This document shows, piece after piece, positions 34,676 through 43,269 of a stretch of 64,000 bases of DNA. The notes beneath the pieces were generated by a model. It did not search any database and had not been told where the DNA came from. It was given only the letters and a program-made list of their open reading frames with translations. The stretch is from CAZCTC01 sp964501335. GTDB lineage: Bacteria > Chloroflexota > Anaerolineae > B4-G1 > SLSP01. The stretch's first letter is position 1. Each line of letters begins with the position of its first letter. The stretch is taken from positions 116,953-180,952 of the forward strand of contig CAZCTC010000003.1 in the NCBI GenBank assembly GCA_964501335.1. The letters are read 5' to 3'. A program made the position numbers and the translations under genes.

Positions 34676-34698
34676 TATAATTAAAATACGTCCGTATT
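34676..34698 (+). promoter_or_regulatory. -10 box and small inverted repeat before the 164-aa gene
   Basis: TATAAT (34676-34681) is followed by the inverted repeat AATACG-TC-CGTATT (34685-34698), which would cover the start of transcription, then the GAGGAGG ribosome binding site. It could be an operator, but the half-site is short. Confidence 0.45.
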
Positions 34699-34717
34699 CT
34701 TAAGTGAGGAGGCAAGT

Positions 34718-35212
34718 ATGGTTGCGCATCGGTTGACGGCTGAAATACCGGAAGCTGACTACCTGTCAATTATGGACTCTATCGCCGCCATCAAAGCAAA
34801 ACTACCCTTCCTGCTCGGGTTGACCGCCACGGAAAGCCAATCCTTCTCGAAACTAGGCCCCAAAAACATCGACTTTACCACCAAATGCATGGAAGTTGCC
34901 CTGCAAAATCGCAAAGCCATCCCCCCCGAACTGGATCTCGATGAAATGCAGCGGGATCTCAAGCTCTACGAAGATCTCCGAAAAATCTCCTTTGCCCTGA
35001 GTCAACTCCAAAGCCTGATTCATACCACAACCATGCAGGCCGGAGGAGAAGCCCATGAAGCAGCCCGCTCTATTTATACCTATCTCAAGGCCAGCAAATC
35101 GGAAAACGCTCTGAAACAACTTACAGACCTGTTAGGCGAGAACTACGCTCACAAATCCCGGCGTTCGACGGGCAAAAAGAAAAAGGAAAACGACGTTTCA
35201 GACGAGAAATAA
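34718..35212 (+). CDS. Conserved hypothetical helical protein, 164 aa
   Basis: The ATG at 34718 follows GAGGAGG. The protein is soluble and all helical by composition. A central pattern recalls a family of small bacterial proteins of unknown function: LPFLLGLTATES, a Lys-rich FTTKCMEVALQN, IPPELDLDEMQRDLKLYEDLRKI, and a helix ending ARSIYTYLKAS. The last 20 residues are basic then acidic (SRRSTGKKKKEND) and probably disordered. It is a single gene with its own terminator and an isolated position between repeat-rich gaps. I assign no function. Confidence 0.8.
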   Translation: MVAHRLTAEIPEADYLSIMDSIAAIKAKLPFLLGLTATESQSFSKLGPKNIDFTTKCMEVALQNRKAIPPELDLDEMQRDLKLYEDLRKISFALSQLQSLIHTTTMQAGGEAHEAARSIYTYLKASKSENALKQLTDLLGENYAHKSRRSTGKKKKENDVSDEK

Positions 35213-35228
35213 TGCATCATCCCTTTTC

Positions 35229-35273
35229 AAAATGACGCTCACGTCGTTTGCAGTGACGTGAGCGTCATTTTTT
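35229..35273 (+). terminator. Rho-independent terminator
   Basis: Perfect 17-bp stem AAAATGACGCTCACGTC (35229-35245) with right arm 35255-35271, running into a T tract. It is 16 nt after the stop of the 164-aa gene. Confidence 0.9.
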
Positions 35274-35317
35274 GTGACGCGAACGTCACTTTTTACGACT
35301 CCAGAGTCGTCTGGAGC

Positions 35318-35569
35318 GCCGTCGGAGTCGTCTGGAGTGCCGTCGGAGTCGTCGGGAGCGCCGTCGGAGTCGTCTGGAGTGCCGTCGGAGTCGTCTGGAG
35401 CGCCGTCGGAGTCGTCTGAAATGCCGTCGGAGTCGTCGGGAGCGCCGTCGGAGTCGTCTGGAGTGCCGTCGGAGTCGTCTGGAGCGCCGTCGGAGTCGTC
35501 TGAAATGCCGTCGGAGTCGTCGGGAGCGCCGTCGGAGTCGTCTGGAGTGCCGTCGGAGTCGTCGGGAGC
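35318..35569. repeat. 21-bp minisatellite, 12 units
   Basis: Twelve full units of the type GCCGTCGGAGTCGTCTGGAG plus one base, preceded by a partial unit. Only the last seven bases vary (four variants). They occur in the order of a four-unit, 84-bp higher-order repeat: variants CGGGAGC, CTGGAGT, CTGGAGC, CTGAAAT, twice in full. Because 21 is divisible by 3, both strands are open (PSESSG(A/V)-like on plus, Arg-rich on minus), but no ribosome binding site supports a gene. Confidence 0.92.
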
Positions 35570-35613
35570 GCCGATAAAAGCTATATCCGCCGCAACAGCT
35601 CTGGAAAAGGCTC

Positions 35614-35718
35614 ATGTTTTCGGCGGCTTTCTGAAGCCGCCGAAAACATAAACAAAAAAACTCCCTCCCCCGATCCCGCGCGTCGTATCAAACCAGGCAA
35701 AAGTCTTTTGCGGGACGC
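35614..35718 (+). repeat. Dispersed hairpin element, copy 14, with tail
   Basis: Hairpin 35614-35649 (left arm ATGTTTTCGGCGGCTT, loop TCTG, perfect) followed by CTCCCTCCC, CCGCGCGTCG and TTTTGCGGGACGC to 35718. Confidence 0.92.
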
Positions 35719-35743
35719 AACCAGGCCGCCCCTCCCTTTCAAA

Positions 35744-35771
35744 TTGACGGAGTAAAGCTTCACGGTAAAAT
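35744..35771 (+). promoter_or_regulatory. Promoter of rlmI
   Basis: TTGACG (35744-35749), a 16-bp spacer and TAAAAT (35766-35771). The leader of about 30 nt includes ACAGGAGA before the ATG. Confidence 0.7.
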
Positions 35772-35807
35772 TACCTAACGTGAAACGTAATCAGAACAGG
35801 AGATCGT

Positions 35808-37031
35808 ATGTCCAACCAGCCCCACCTGATCCTTAAACCCGGACGGGAAAGCTCCGTCCTGCGGCGGCATCCCTGGATTTTCACCGGCGCCGTCGCCCGC
35901 ACCGTCGGCTCACCGACGGCCGGGGCCCTCGTCGCCATCCGCGCCGCCGACGGGAGCTTCCTCGCCTGGGGCCACTACAGCCCCCAATCCCAGATCTGCG
36001 TCCGCCTGATCTCCTGGGATGAGAACGCCCAACCCGACCACCCCGACTTCTGGCGCGCCCTGCTGAATTCCGCCCTGCGCGGACGGGCTGCCCTGCTCGC
36101 CGGCGGAGAGACCACCGCCGCCCGCCTCATCCACGCCGAATCCGACGGCATCCCCGGCCTGATCCTGGACCGTTACGACGATGTCCTGGTCTTCCAACTG
36201 CTGACCGCCGGCATGGAAAGCCGCCGCGAGATGCTGACCACGCTGCTCTGGGAACAGCTCGCCCCGCGCTCGCTCTACGAACGCAGCGACGCCGATGTGC
36301 GCCAGAAAGAAGGCCTGCCGGCCAAAGTCGGCTGCCGCCGCGGCCCCGAACCGCCCGAACGGATCACGATCAAAGAAAACGGGCTGCCCTTCCAGATCGA
36401 CGTACGCCGCGGCCACAAGACCGGCTTCTACCTGGATCAACGCGAAAACCGCCGGCTGGTCCGGGAAGCCGTCGCGGCGCAGGTCCGCGCCGGACTCGCG
36501 CCTGAAATCCTCAACTGCTTCTCTTACACCGGCGGCTTCAGCCTCTACGCGCTCGCCGGGGGAGCCGCGCAGGTCGTCAATGTAGACACCTCCGCCGATG
36601 CTTTAGCCCTCGGCCGCGACAATTTCACCGCCGCCGGCTTTGCAAGCGCCCGCATCGAGGATGTCATGGGCGACGCCTTCCAGGTCCTGCGCGAAATGCG
36701 CCAGGCCGGCCGCTCCTTCGACCTGATCGTCCTCGATCCGCCCAAATTCGCCTTCACCCAATCGGATGTCCAGAAAGCCGCCCGCGGCTACAAAGACATC
36801 AATATGCAGGCGCTCCACCTGCTGCGTCCCGGCGGACAACTCTTCACCTTCTCCTGCTCCGGCGCCATCACCCCAGACCTCTTCCAAAAAATCCTCTTCG
36901 GCGCCGCCCTGGATGCCAGACGCAACGTCCAGATCACCGGTTGGATGACCCAGGGCAGCGACCATCCCGTCGCCCTCACCTTCCCGGAAGGGGCCTATCT
37001 CAAGGGTTTGATCGGATACGTCGTCGATTGA
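35808..37031 (+). CDS. rlmI: RlmI-type 23S rRNA (cytosine-C5) methyltransferase
   Basis: 407 aa, the expected size. An N-terminal PUA domain (about 1-75, LKPGRESSVLRRHPWIFTGAV) is followed by a linker domain with DGIPGLILDRYDDVLVFQ. The Rossmann methyltransferase has the family's GHKTGFYLDQRENR, motif I NCFSYTGGFSLYAL, VDTSADALALGRDN, and the catalytic-region LIVLDPPKFA, with Cys in TFSCSGAI. RlmI methylates C1962 of 23S rRNA in E. coli; the exact target here is inferred by homology. The next gene starts 28 nt later, so it may share the transcript. Confidence 0.93.
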   Translation: MSNQPHLILKPGRESSVLRRHPWIFTGAVARTVGSPTAGALVAIRAADGSFLAWGHYSPQSQICVRLISWDENAQPDHPDFWRALLNSALRGRAALLAGGETTAARLIHAESDGIPGLILDRYDDVLVFQLLTAGMESRREMLTTLLWEQLAPRSLYERSDADVRQKEGLPAKVGCRRGPEPPERITIKENGLPFQIDVRRGHKTGFYLDQRENRRLVREAVAAQVRAGLAPEILNCFSYTGGFSLYALAGGAAQVVNVDTSADALALGRDNFTAAGFASARIEDVMGDAFQVLREMRQAGRSFDLIVLDPPKFAFTQSDVQKAARGYKDINMQALHLLRPGGQLFTFSCSGAITPDLFQKILFGAALDARRNVQITGWMTQGSDHPVALTFPEGAYLKGLIGYVVD

Positions 37032-37059
37032 AACGCGATTATTTTCAGGAAGGAACCTT

Positions 37060-39384
37060 ATGAATAAAAAAATCTCGCTGGTCCTATTGAGCCTGCTGTT
37101 GATGTTACTCATCCCCAACAGAGCAATCCAGGCGCAGGAAACGCCCCCCGGCCCCCAAATGGAAGCTTCCCTGGCCTGGGAAAACTACATGCTGAAAAAC
37201 TGGACGGAAATCCAGATCGCCTTCACCAATGAGGGCGCCGACTGGCAAGGCACCGTTGAAGTCTACGATCAGGTCAACCAGAACATGTACCAGATCAGGC
37301 TGAGCCTTCCCGCCCATTCTCAAAAACAATATCGCATTCCCTTCTATGCCGAAAGTACCTATCTCAGCCTGAAATTGAAAGACATGGCCGGCCAGGAAAT
37401 CGGAAAAAGCACCCTCACCCTCAAAACCGTCGCCGGCGCCGCGCGATTCGTCTGCGTCGTAGCCGGAAATGCCAATCGCCTCTTTGAGACGGATAAAAAA
37501 CTCTGCCTCCACACCATCTACCTTAAAAACCTGCAACAACTCCCCGAAACCCCCATGGTCTGGGACACCGTCGACCTGCTGATCTTCAATGGGATCGATA
37601 CCACCACCCTGACGGAACCCCAAAAAGCGGCGTTGCATTCCTGGGTCAACAACGGAGGCCAGCTCATCATCAGCGGGGGCGCGGCCCTGCCGCAAACCCT
37701 GGCCGGTCTGCCGGAATCGCTGCAAATTGCCCGCACTGGGGCCGCCTTTCGCCTGAATTCCACCCCCTTCAACGCCGCCCGCCAGTTATCAGGTCTGGAA
37801 ATAACACCCCAAAACAATCAGGCCACCGTGATCCAATATGAAAACACGGCCGTCGGCGCCCTGGCCCCGCAAGGCCTGGGAAAGATCTTCTTCCTGGGTT
37901 GGGACTTGAGCCAGGGCGATGAAACCTGGCTGGGCTCCTTCTTCCCCGATCCCCACCACCCGCTGATCTACCTGCCCAACAAACCGGACCAACCGCTTTC
38001 CAGCAACGGCATCCCGGCCGCCTCTTACCTCATGCAGGTCCCCAGCACCTTCATTCCTTCCACAGGCCGTATACTGCTCATGTTGCTGCTCTACATCGTC
38101 TTGATCGGCCCCCTCAGCTGGGTCATCGTCCGCCGGCTGCGCCGTCCCATTCTGGGCTGGTTGCTCTTCCCTTTGTGGATTGTGCTGGCCCTGATCATCA
38201 TGCAGGTCAGCCTATGGGGTTTCTTCTCTCCGATCTTCCCGCTACGCCATGAAGCCGCCCTGATCTACGTGCCGTCCCCACAGGCCCCGGCCCGCGTCAT
38301 CCAGAGCACCAGCACCTATGATCCCCAAAACGCGACGCTCTCCTGGGAAAGCCAGGGCTTCCCCCGTCCGCTCCTGGGGGGATTCGACTTCAACAACTCT
38401 TACTATGGAGAAGGCCTGGCCTTCCCCGCCACCATCCTTCAAAACGGAACCCAAACCCGGGTCGAAGTCAAACACCATGGCCCCTACACCTGGGGCACCG
38501 AAGGACTGACCCAGCCCCCGGCCCTCGATGTGGACTGGTCCTTCGACGGTTCCAAAATCAAAGGCCAGTTGACCTTTGAGAGACCTTTCCGCCATGCCCA
38601 GCTCTTCTACCGGCTCGATGCCCAAAACACCGCCGCCTTCTCCCTGGACAAACACGAGGACAACTCCCAAGAGACCGTCCCAGCCGGCGCTCCCCTGATC
38701 TTCTCCCTCACCACCAGCAGCTCCTCCCTGGACACAAAATATACCACCTGCTTCCATGCCCTTACCGAAGAGTATTACTATGGCGGCTATTCCTCCAGCT
38801 CCGGCACTGCGGCCCGTGTCAACACCGCCCAGTCGGTCTGCTATCTGGGAATCAGCACGGCAGACGTTCCCTATCCCACCCAATCGACCGGCAGCATCTT
38901 CCAGGAATCCTGCTGGCTCTATGTGGTGCCCTGCCCGCAAACCCAAAACCCCCCGGCCAACACCACCCTGATCCTTACCCGGGATCAGTTGATCCCCACC
39001 GTCGAAGGCTCCGCCAACCAGCTCCAGATGGGCACCCCGGAACTCTATCTGACGCCGCCGCTCACCATGACTTATCAGTTGCCGGCCTTCCCCAAACTCA
39101 GCCAGGTCACCCGGCTGAAAATCATCCTGAATATCGAAAGCTATGGGAGTTCTCTCTCATCAACTTTCGGCAAACAGGTCGAACTGTGGAACTGGAAAAC
39201 CGAGACCTGGGACAAACAGACTTTCACAACCGAAAACTCCAACCTGATCATTCTGGGACAAACCACGGCGCCTCTCTATGTCGATCTCGAACGGGGATTC
39301 CGCATCCGGATCGATCCCGACAGCACAGCGACGAGCAAAGATAATTATCTCTCCATCGACCCCGAAATTCAGGGATTGCCCTGA
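37060..39384 (+). CDS. Exported membrane protein with GATase-like extracytoplasmic domain
   Basis: 774 aa. Signal peptide MNKKISLVLLSLLLMLLIP ... IQAQE (about 1-26). The next 300 residues are extracytoplasmic: a beta-rich domain (FTNEGADWQGTVEVYDQ), then a glutamine-amidotransferase-like segment without catalytic residues (VDLLIFNGIDTTTL, AALHSWVNNGGQLIISGGAALP). Two hydrophobic helices follow at about 335-355 and 370-392, and then a long second outer domain. This plan is shared by uncharacterised envelope proteins that often sit with DUF624-type or transglutaminase genes. AGGAAGGAACC precedes the ATG. It lies between rlmI (28 nt) and the YesL-like gene (18 nt), so the last two are probably functional partners. 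Confidence 0.8.
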   Translation: MNKKISLVLLSLLLMLLIPNRAIQAQETPPGPQMEASLAWENYMLKNWTEIQIAFTNEGADWQGTVEVYDQVNQNMYQIRLSLPAHSQKQYRIPFYAESTYLSLKLKDMAGQEIGKSTLTLKTVAGAARFVCVVAGNANRLFETDKKLCLHTIYLKNLQQLPETPMVWDTVDLLIFNGIDTTTLTEPQKAALHSWVNNGGQLIISGGAALPQTLAGLPESLQIARTGAAFRLNSTPFNAARQLSGLEITPQNNQATVIQYENTAVGALAPQGLGKIFFLGWDLSQGDETWLGSFFPDPHHPLIYLPNKPDQPLSSNGIPAASYLMQVPSTFIPSTGRILLMLLLYIVLIGPLSWVIVRRLRRPILGWLLFPLWIVLALIIMQVSLWGFFSPIFPLRHEAALIYVPSPQAPARVIQSTSTYDPQNATLSWESQGFPRPLLGGFDFNNSYYGEGLAFPATILQNGTQTRVEVKHHGPYTWGTEGLTQPPALDVDWSFDGSKIKGQLTFERPFRHAQLFYRLDAQNTAAFSLDKHEDNSQETVPAGAPLIFSLTTSSSSLDTKYTTCFHALTEEYYYGGYSSSSGTAARVNTAQSVCYLGISTADVPYPTQSTGSIFQESCWLYVVPCPQTQNPPANTTLILTRDQLIPTVEGSANQLQMGTPELYLTPPLTMTYQLPAFPKLSQVTRLKIILNIESYGSSLSSTFGKQVELWNWKTETWDKQTFTTENSNLIILGQTTAPLYVDLERGFRIRIDPDSTATSKDNYLSIDPEIQGLP

Positions 39385-39402
39385 CGCTGACAAGGAACCG
39401 TT

Positions 39403-40032
39403 ATGAAAGCCGTCATCCAAGTCGTCGTAAAAGCCCTGGTCACTCTCTACGAAAATCTCTTCTTCCTGATGAATGTCGGGAGCCTGAGCCTGCTGGCCGT
39501 CATCCTGATCCTGCCGGGCCCCTTCGCCCTGGCCGGCCTCTTCCACATCGCCCGGCGGGCCCTGGAAGGACGCGGACTCACCTGGCAACACTTCTGGGAA
39601 AGCGTCCGCCAGAACGGCCCCCGGCTCTGGCCGGCCTATGGCCTGCTCACCCTGGGCTTCATCGTCATCATCGCCGATCTCGTCTTCTACAACGGCCCGC
39701 AAAGCCCGCTCTCCTTCTCCCTGCGTATCGTCGCCAACTGGTTCTGGGGCTTCCTGGGGCTGGTCTGGACCGGCCTTAGCTTCTACCTGCCCGGCGTCCT
39801 CATGACGCCGGAAAAGCCCACCTTCAAGCAGGCCTTCACCACCAGCGCCGTTCTGGCCATCCGCTACCCCCTCCAGACCTTCGCCTGGATCCTTTCCCTC
39901 GGCATCTTCCTGGTCCTGACGGCCGTCGTACCGGTGCTGCTGGTCTTCTTCCCCGTCCTCGTCGCCCTGATCAGCACCGGCGCCACCTGTGCCCTGCTGG
40001 GCATCAAACTCGACCTGCCCCAGGATCTTTAA
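39403..40032 (+). CDS. YesL/DUF624-like integral membrane protein
   Basis: 209 aa, about five hydrophobic segments. The first (YENLFFLMNVGSLSLLAVILILPGPFALAGLFHIARRAL) has the DUF624 pattern: an aromatic start, N at mid-helix, then P-G-P and A-L with a positively charged exit, followed by W-x-x-F. DUF624 (YesL) proteins of Bacillus are linked to carbohydrate uptake loci, but the activity is unknown. It follows the exported protein by 18 nt and closes the operon. A pair of hairpin elements starts 19 nt after the stop. Confidence 0.8.
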   Translation: MKAVIQVVVKALVTLYENLFFLMNVGSLSLLAVILILPGPFALAGLFHIARRALEGRGLTWQHFWESVRQNGPRLWPAYGLLTLGFIVIIADLVFYNGPQSPLSFSLRIVANWFWGFLGLVWTGLSFYLPGVLMTPEKPTFKQAFTTSAVLAIRYPLQTFAWILSLGIFLVLTAVVPVLLVFFPVLVALISTGATCALLGIKLDLPQDL

Positions 40033-40050
40033 TCCAAAGGATGGTTCCTA

Positions 40051-40151
40051 TTTTCGGCGGCTTCAGAAAGCCGCCGAAAAAATAAAAAAACAAACTTCCT
40101 CCCCCCATCCTGCGCGGCGCAACTTCCCGAAAAAAACACCCCTTGCGGGAC
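40051..40151 (+). repeat. Dispersed hairpin element, copy 15, first of a tandem pair
   Basis: Hairpin 40051-40080 (TTTTCGGCGGCTT, loop CAGA) with a tail reaching 40151. The 61-bp tail at 40091-40151 is repeated without change at 40250-40310, a shift of 159 bp. Confidence 0.9.
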
Positions 40152-40205
40152 ACTATCCCTTACAACTGCCATTACCCCCCAAAGAAAAGAAAGAAAGAAA
40201 AGCCC

Positions 40206-40310
40206 ATTTTTTCGCACGCATTCCGATGCGTGCGAAAAAATAAAAAAAACAAACTTCCTCCCCCCATCCTGCGCGGCGCAACTTCCCGAAAAAAACACCC
40301 CTTGCGGGAC
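40206..40310 (+). repeat. Dispersed hairpin element, copy 16, second of a tandem pair
   Basis: Hairpin 40206-40241 (left arm ATTTTTTCGCACGCAT, loop TCCG, perfect) plus an identical tail (40250-40310). The tails match but the hairpin stems differ. Together the pair accounts for the 375-nt gap, with a TATAAT box at 40352-40357 as a possible -10 of the next gene. Confidence 0.9.
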
Positions 40311-40407
40311 GCAACCTGGCCCCGCCATTTTTAAAGGTAGCAACTTTGAATTATAATAAGGGCCGAAAAGACTCACCGTAAAAAAGAATTCAGCGCAAGG
40401 AGCAACC

Positions 40408-41490
40408 ATGGAACTGGGGATTATCGGATTACCCACGAGCGGCAAAACCACCGTATACAACGCATTAACCCACAGCAACCGACCTACCGTCGCCGCCGTC
40501 ACCGGTAAACTGGAATTAGAAAGCGCTGTCGTAGATGTCCCGGACGCCCGGGTAGATCGATTGAGCGCCATGTTCAACCCGCGCAAAACCATCTACGCCA
40601 AAGTAACCTACACCGACATTGCCGGCCTCGACCGCGGCTCAGCCAAATCCGGCCTGAGCGGCAGCGTACGCAATCAGATCGCCAAAATGGACGCCTTCGT
40701 CCACGTCGTGCGCGCCTTTGAAAACGACCGCGTCCCGCACCCCCTGGAACGGATCGATCCACAACAGGACCTCAACATCCTCGATGAAGAGCTGCTGTTG
40801 GCCGATATGGCCACCGTCGAAAACCGTCTGCTGCGGATTAACGAAAGCCTGCACAAAGGAGCCCGCGCTGAGGAACGCCAGCTGCTCCAGGCCAATGAAA
40901 TCCTCTTCCAACGTCTGCACCAACAACTCGACCAGGGCCAACCCTTGCGGGATCTGGATCTCACCCCGGAAGAAATCGAAAGCCTGGGCGGCTTCAGCCT
41001 GTTGACCCTCAAACCGACCATGGTCCTGATCAACGCCGGGGACTCTCCCCTCGATCCGGACAAACTCTTCCCCCAACGCCATCATCACACCGAACTCCTC
41101 TCCCTCCAGGGCAAGCTGGAAATGGAAATCGCGCAGCTGCCCGCCGACGAAGCCGCCGTCTTCATGGAAGAATTCGGCATTCAGGAACCCGGACTCAATC
41201 GAGTCATCCATTCCTCTTACAATCTGTTGGGAGTCCAGTCCTTCTTCACCGTGGGTGAAGATGAAGTACGCGCCTGGACCGTCCGCCGCGGCGCCACCGC
41301 CGTCGAAGCGGCCGGCGCCATCCACACCGACCTCGCCCGGGGCTTCATCCGCGCTGAAGTCATTTCCTATGATGAGTTGCTGGCTGCCGGCAGTATGGCC
41401 GCAGCCCGAAAAGTGGGCAAGCTGCGCCTGGAAGGCAAAGAATATATCGTCCAGGATGGCGACATCGTCCATATCCGCTTCTCGGCATAA
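40408..41490 (+). CDS. YchF/Obg-like P-loop GTPase or ATPase with TGS domain
   Basis: 360 aa, the length of YchF. The P-loop is GLPTSGKTT, different from the GxPNVGKS of standard YchF. DIAG forms the G3 element, and a helical insertion follows (DPQQDLNILDEELLLADM ...), as in YchF. The C-terminal TGS/DUF933 domain is complete (about 270-360, FFTVGEDEVRAWTVRRG, IHTDLARGFIRAEVI, LRLEGKEYIVQDGDIVHIRF). VLINAGD replaces the NKxD/NVxE base-recognition motif, so nucleotide specificity is uncertain. YchF proteins bind ribosomes and respond to redox stress. AAGGAGCAACC precedes the ATG. The gene leads an operon with a histidine kinase 15 nt downstream, an unusual partner. Confidence 0.9.
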   Translation: MELGIIGLPTSGKTTVYNALTHSNRPTVAAVTGKLELESAVVDVPDARVDRLSAMFNPRKTIYAKVTYTDIAGLDRGSAKSGLSGSVRNQIAKMDAFVHVVRAFENDRVPHPLERIDPQQDLNILDEELLLADMATVENRLLRINESLHKGARAEERQLLQANEILFQRLHQQLDQGQPLRDLDLTPEEIESLGGFSLLTLKPTMVLINAGDSPLDPDKLFPQRHHHTELLSLQGKLEMEIAQLPADEAAVFMEEFGIQEPGLNRVIHSSYNLLGVQSFFTVGEDEVRAWTVRRGATAVEAAGAIHTDLARGFIRAEVISYDELLAAGSMAAARKVGKLRLEGKEYIVQDGDIVHIRFSA

Positions 41491-41505
41491 AATATAGGGG
41501 CAGGA

Positions 41506-43269
41506 ATGAGGGAATCCGAATTTAAAATCGAGTGGCTATTCAGCAATCTACGCTGGTTCTTCTTTCTGGCGGTCGCAGGGGCCGTCGGATTGAGAGCCGC
41601 GATCTACGACCAATCCTTCCCCGCGCCGGTCGTAACCTTGCTCATCGTCGGCACGATCGCCAATCTTTTGGTGATGATCCTGCTGTTGCTCAACACCTTC
41701 CGCTCGCCCATCCCGCTGCTTCCATCGATACTCGACATCGCCTTATGCTTTGGATTGATCGTAATCACCGGCGGAACGGATAGCCCCTTGCTCTTCGTAA
41801 CCCTGATTCCGATCATCACCACCGCATTGCGCAACACCTGGATCTCCAGTTCCGCCATCACCATCTGTCTGGTGATCCTCTACTGGGTGCTGGCCTGGTA
41901 CACCCATCATTTCAACTCAAACATGACCCTCCAGGAGATCCTGATCCAGATGCTGCCCTACATCACCAATGGGCTGATCCTGCTGATCGCCGGCACCGCC
42001 ATCGGACAGGTCGGCGCCAAAATTCGGTTCAGCCTGACCGAAGAACAGACCCGTCAGGAAGAAGAAAATCGCAGCGCCCTGGCGGCCGCCCATACCCGCA
42101 CCCGCCTGATCTTCGAGCTGGCCAGCACCCTGAGCGCCACCTTGAACTACGAACGGGTCATCGAAGCCGTCCTGGATGTCAGCAACAATGGGCTGGAACA
42201 ATTCACCTTGCGCAACATTCCCCAGGTAGGATTGATCCTGCTCTTCGGCTTTGACCACACCCTCTACGTCAAAAGCGCCCGCGGCCTCACCCCGCAGGAA
42301 CATCGCCTGCGCTTCCCCGGGCAAACCGGCGCCCTGGCCCAGGCCGTCGAAGGCGCTGATCCCATCCTGATCGACGAACCCGGCTCCGACAGCGAACTGA
42401 GCCGCATGGTCGCCATGCACCACTGCCGGCAGGCCATCATCGTCCCGCTGCGCGCCGGCTTTGAAAGCTACGGCGTCCTCGTCCTGGGCAGCCCCGAACC
42501 CAACACCTACACACCCGACTTCCAGGACCTGCTCGTCGCCGTCTGCAACCAGGCCGTCATGGCCCTGCAAAATGCCCGCCTCTATCAGGATCTCATGGAA
42601 GACAAAGAAAAACTGGTCGCCGTGGAAGAAGACGCCCGCAAAAAACTGGCCCGCGACCTCCACGACGGCCCAACCCAGACCATTGCAGCAATTGCCATGC
42701 GCCTGAACTATGTGCGGATGCTGCTCAACCGCGATCCGGCCAAGGCCCCCGAAGAACTGCAACAACTGGAAGATCTGGCCCGCAAAACCACCAAAGAAAT
42801 CCGCCAGATGCTCTTCACCCTACGCCCCCTGATCCTGGAAACCCAGGGACTGGTGCCGGCGCTGGAACAATACATCCAGAAGCTGGCCGAAACCGATCCC
42901 ACCCCCATCACCCTGGAATCGCGGGACAATGTGGATGAGGTTCTGGATAAAGAAGCCCAGGGCGCCCTCTTCTACACCATTGAAGAAGCGCTCACCAATG
43001 CCCGCAAACATGCCAAAGCCACCCACCTGTGGATTCGGCTGTATCGGCGCGGCAGCAGCATCGTCGCCGAAGTGGAAGATGACGGGTTGGGCTTCGATGT
43101 CGCCGCCGTCGAAGAAAAATACGCCGAGCGCAGCAGTCTGGGGATGATGAACCTGCGGGAACGCTCTTCCCTGGTCGGCGGCAAGACGGTAATCCAATCG
43201 GCCCCCGGCAAAGGAACCAAGGTATCGGTCACTCTGCCCATTCGAGGAAAGGCAGCTTATCAACAGTGA
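41506..43269 (+). CDS. Membrane sensor histidine kinase, GAF + HisKA_3 (NarX/LiaS group)
   Basis: 587 aa. Six or so hydrophobic helices occupy about 10-170, with a very short periplasmic part. A GAF-like domain follows (about 200-370, ARTRLIFELASTLSATLNYERVIEAVLDV ... FDHTLYVKSARGL). The HisKA_3 dimerisation helix has the phosphorylated His386 in RDLHDGPTQTIAAI, and the HATPase domain has EEALTNARKHAKAT (N box), VEDDGLGFD (G1) and GMMNLRERSSLVGG. No response-regulator gene is adjacent; the partner must be elsewhere. The preceding gene encodes a YchF-like protein (15 nt), and the stop overlaps the next start (GTGA). Confidence 0.93.
   Translation: MRESEFKIEWLFSNLRWFFFLAVAGAVGLRAAIYDQSFPAPVVTLLIVGTIANLLVMILLLLNTFRSPIPLLPSILDIALCFGLIVITGGTDSPLLFVTLIPIITTALRNTWISSSAITICLVILYWVLAWYTHHFNSNMTLQEILIQMLPYITNGLILLIAGTAIGQVGAKIRFSLTEEQTRQEEENRSALAAAHTRTRLIFELASTLSATLNYERVIEAVLDVSNNGLEQFTLRNIPQVGLILLFGFDHTLYVKSARGLTPQEHRLRFPGQTGALAQAVEGADPILIDEPGSDSELSRMVAMHHCRQAIIVPLRAGFESYGVLVLGSPEPNTYTPDFQDLLVAVCNQAVMALQNARLYQDLMEDKEKLVAVEEDARKKLARDLHDGPTQTIAAIAMRLNYVRMLLNRDPAKAPEELQQLEDLARKTTKEIRQMLFTLRPLILETQGLVPALEQYIQKLAETDPTPITLESRDNVDEVLDKEAQGALFYTIEEALTNARKHAKATHLWIRLYRRGSSIVAEVEDDGLGFDVAAVEEKYAERSSLGMMNLRERSSLVGGKTVIQSAPGKGTKVSVTLPIRGKAAYQQ

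Noticed and set aside
35274..35651. PSESSG(A/V) repeat frame on plus, or an Arg-rich frame on minus, over the minisatellite
   Set aside because: No ribosome binding site, the start lies just after a terminator, and the end runs into a hairpin element; retained only as a repeat.
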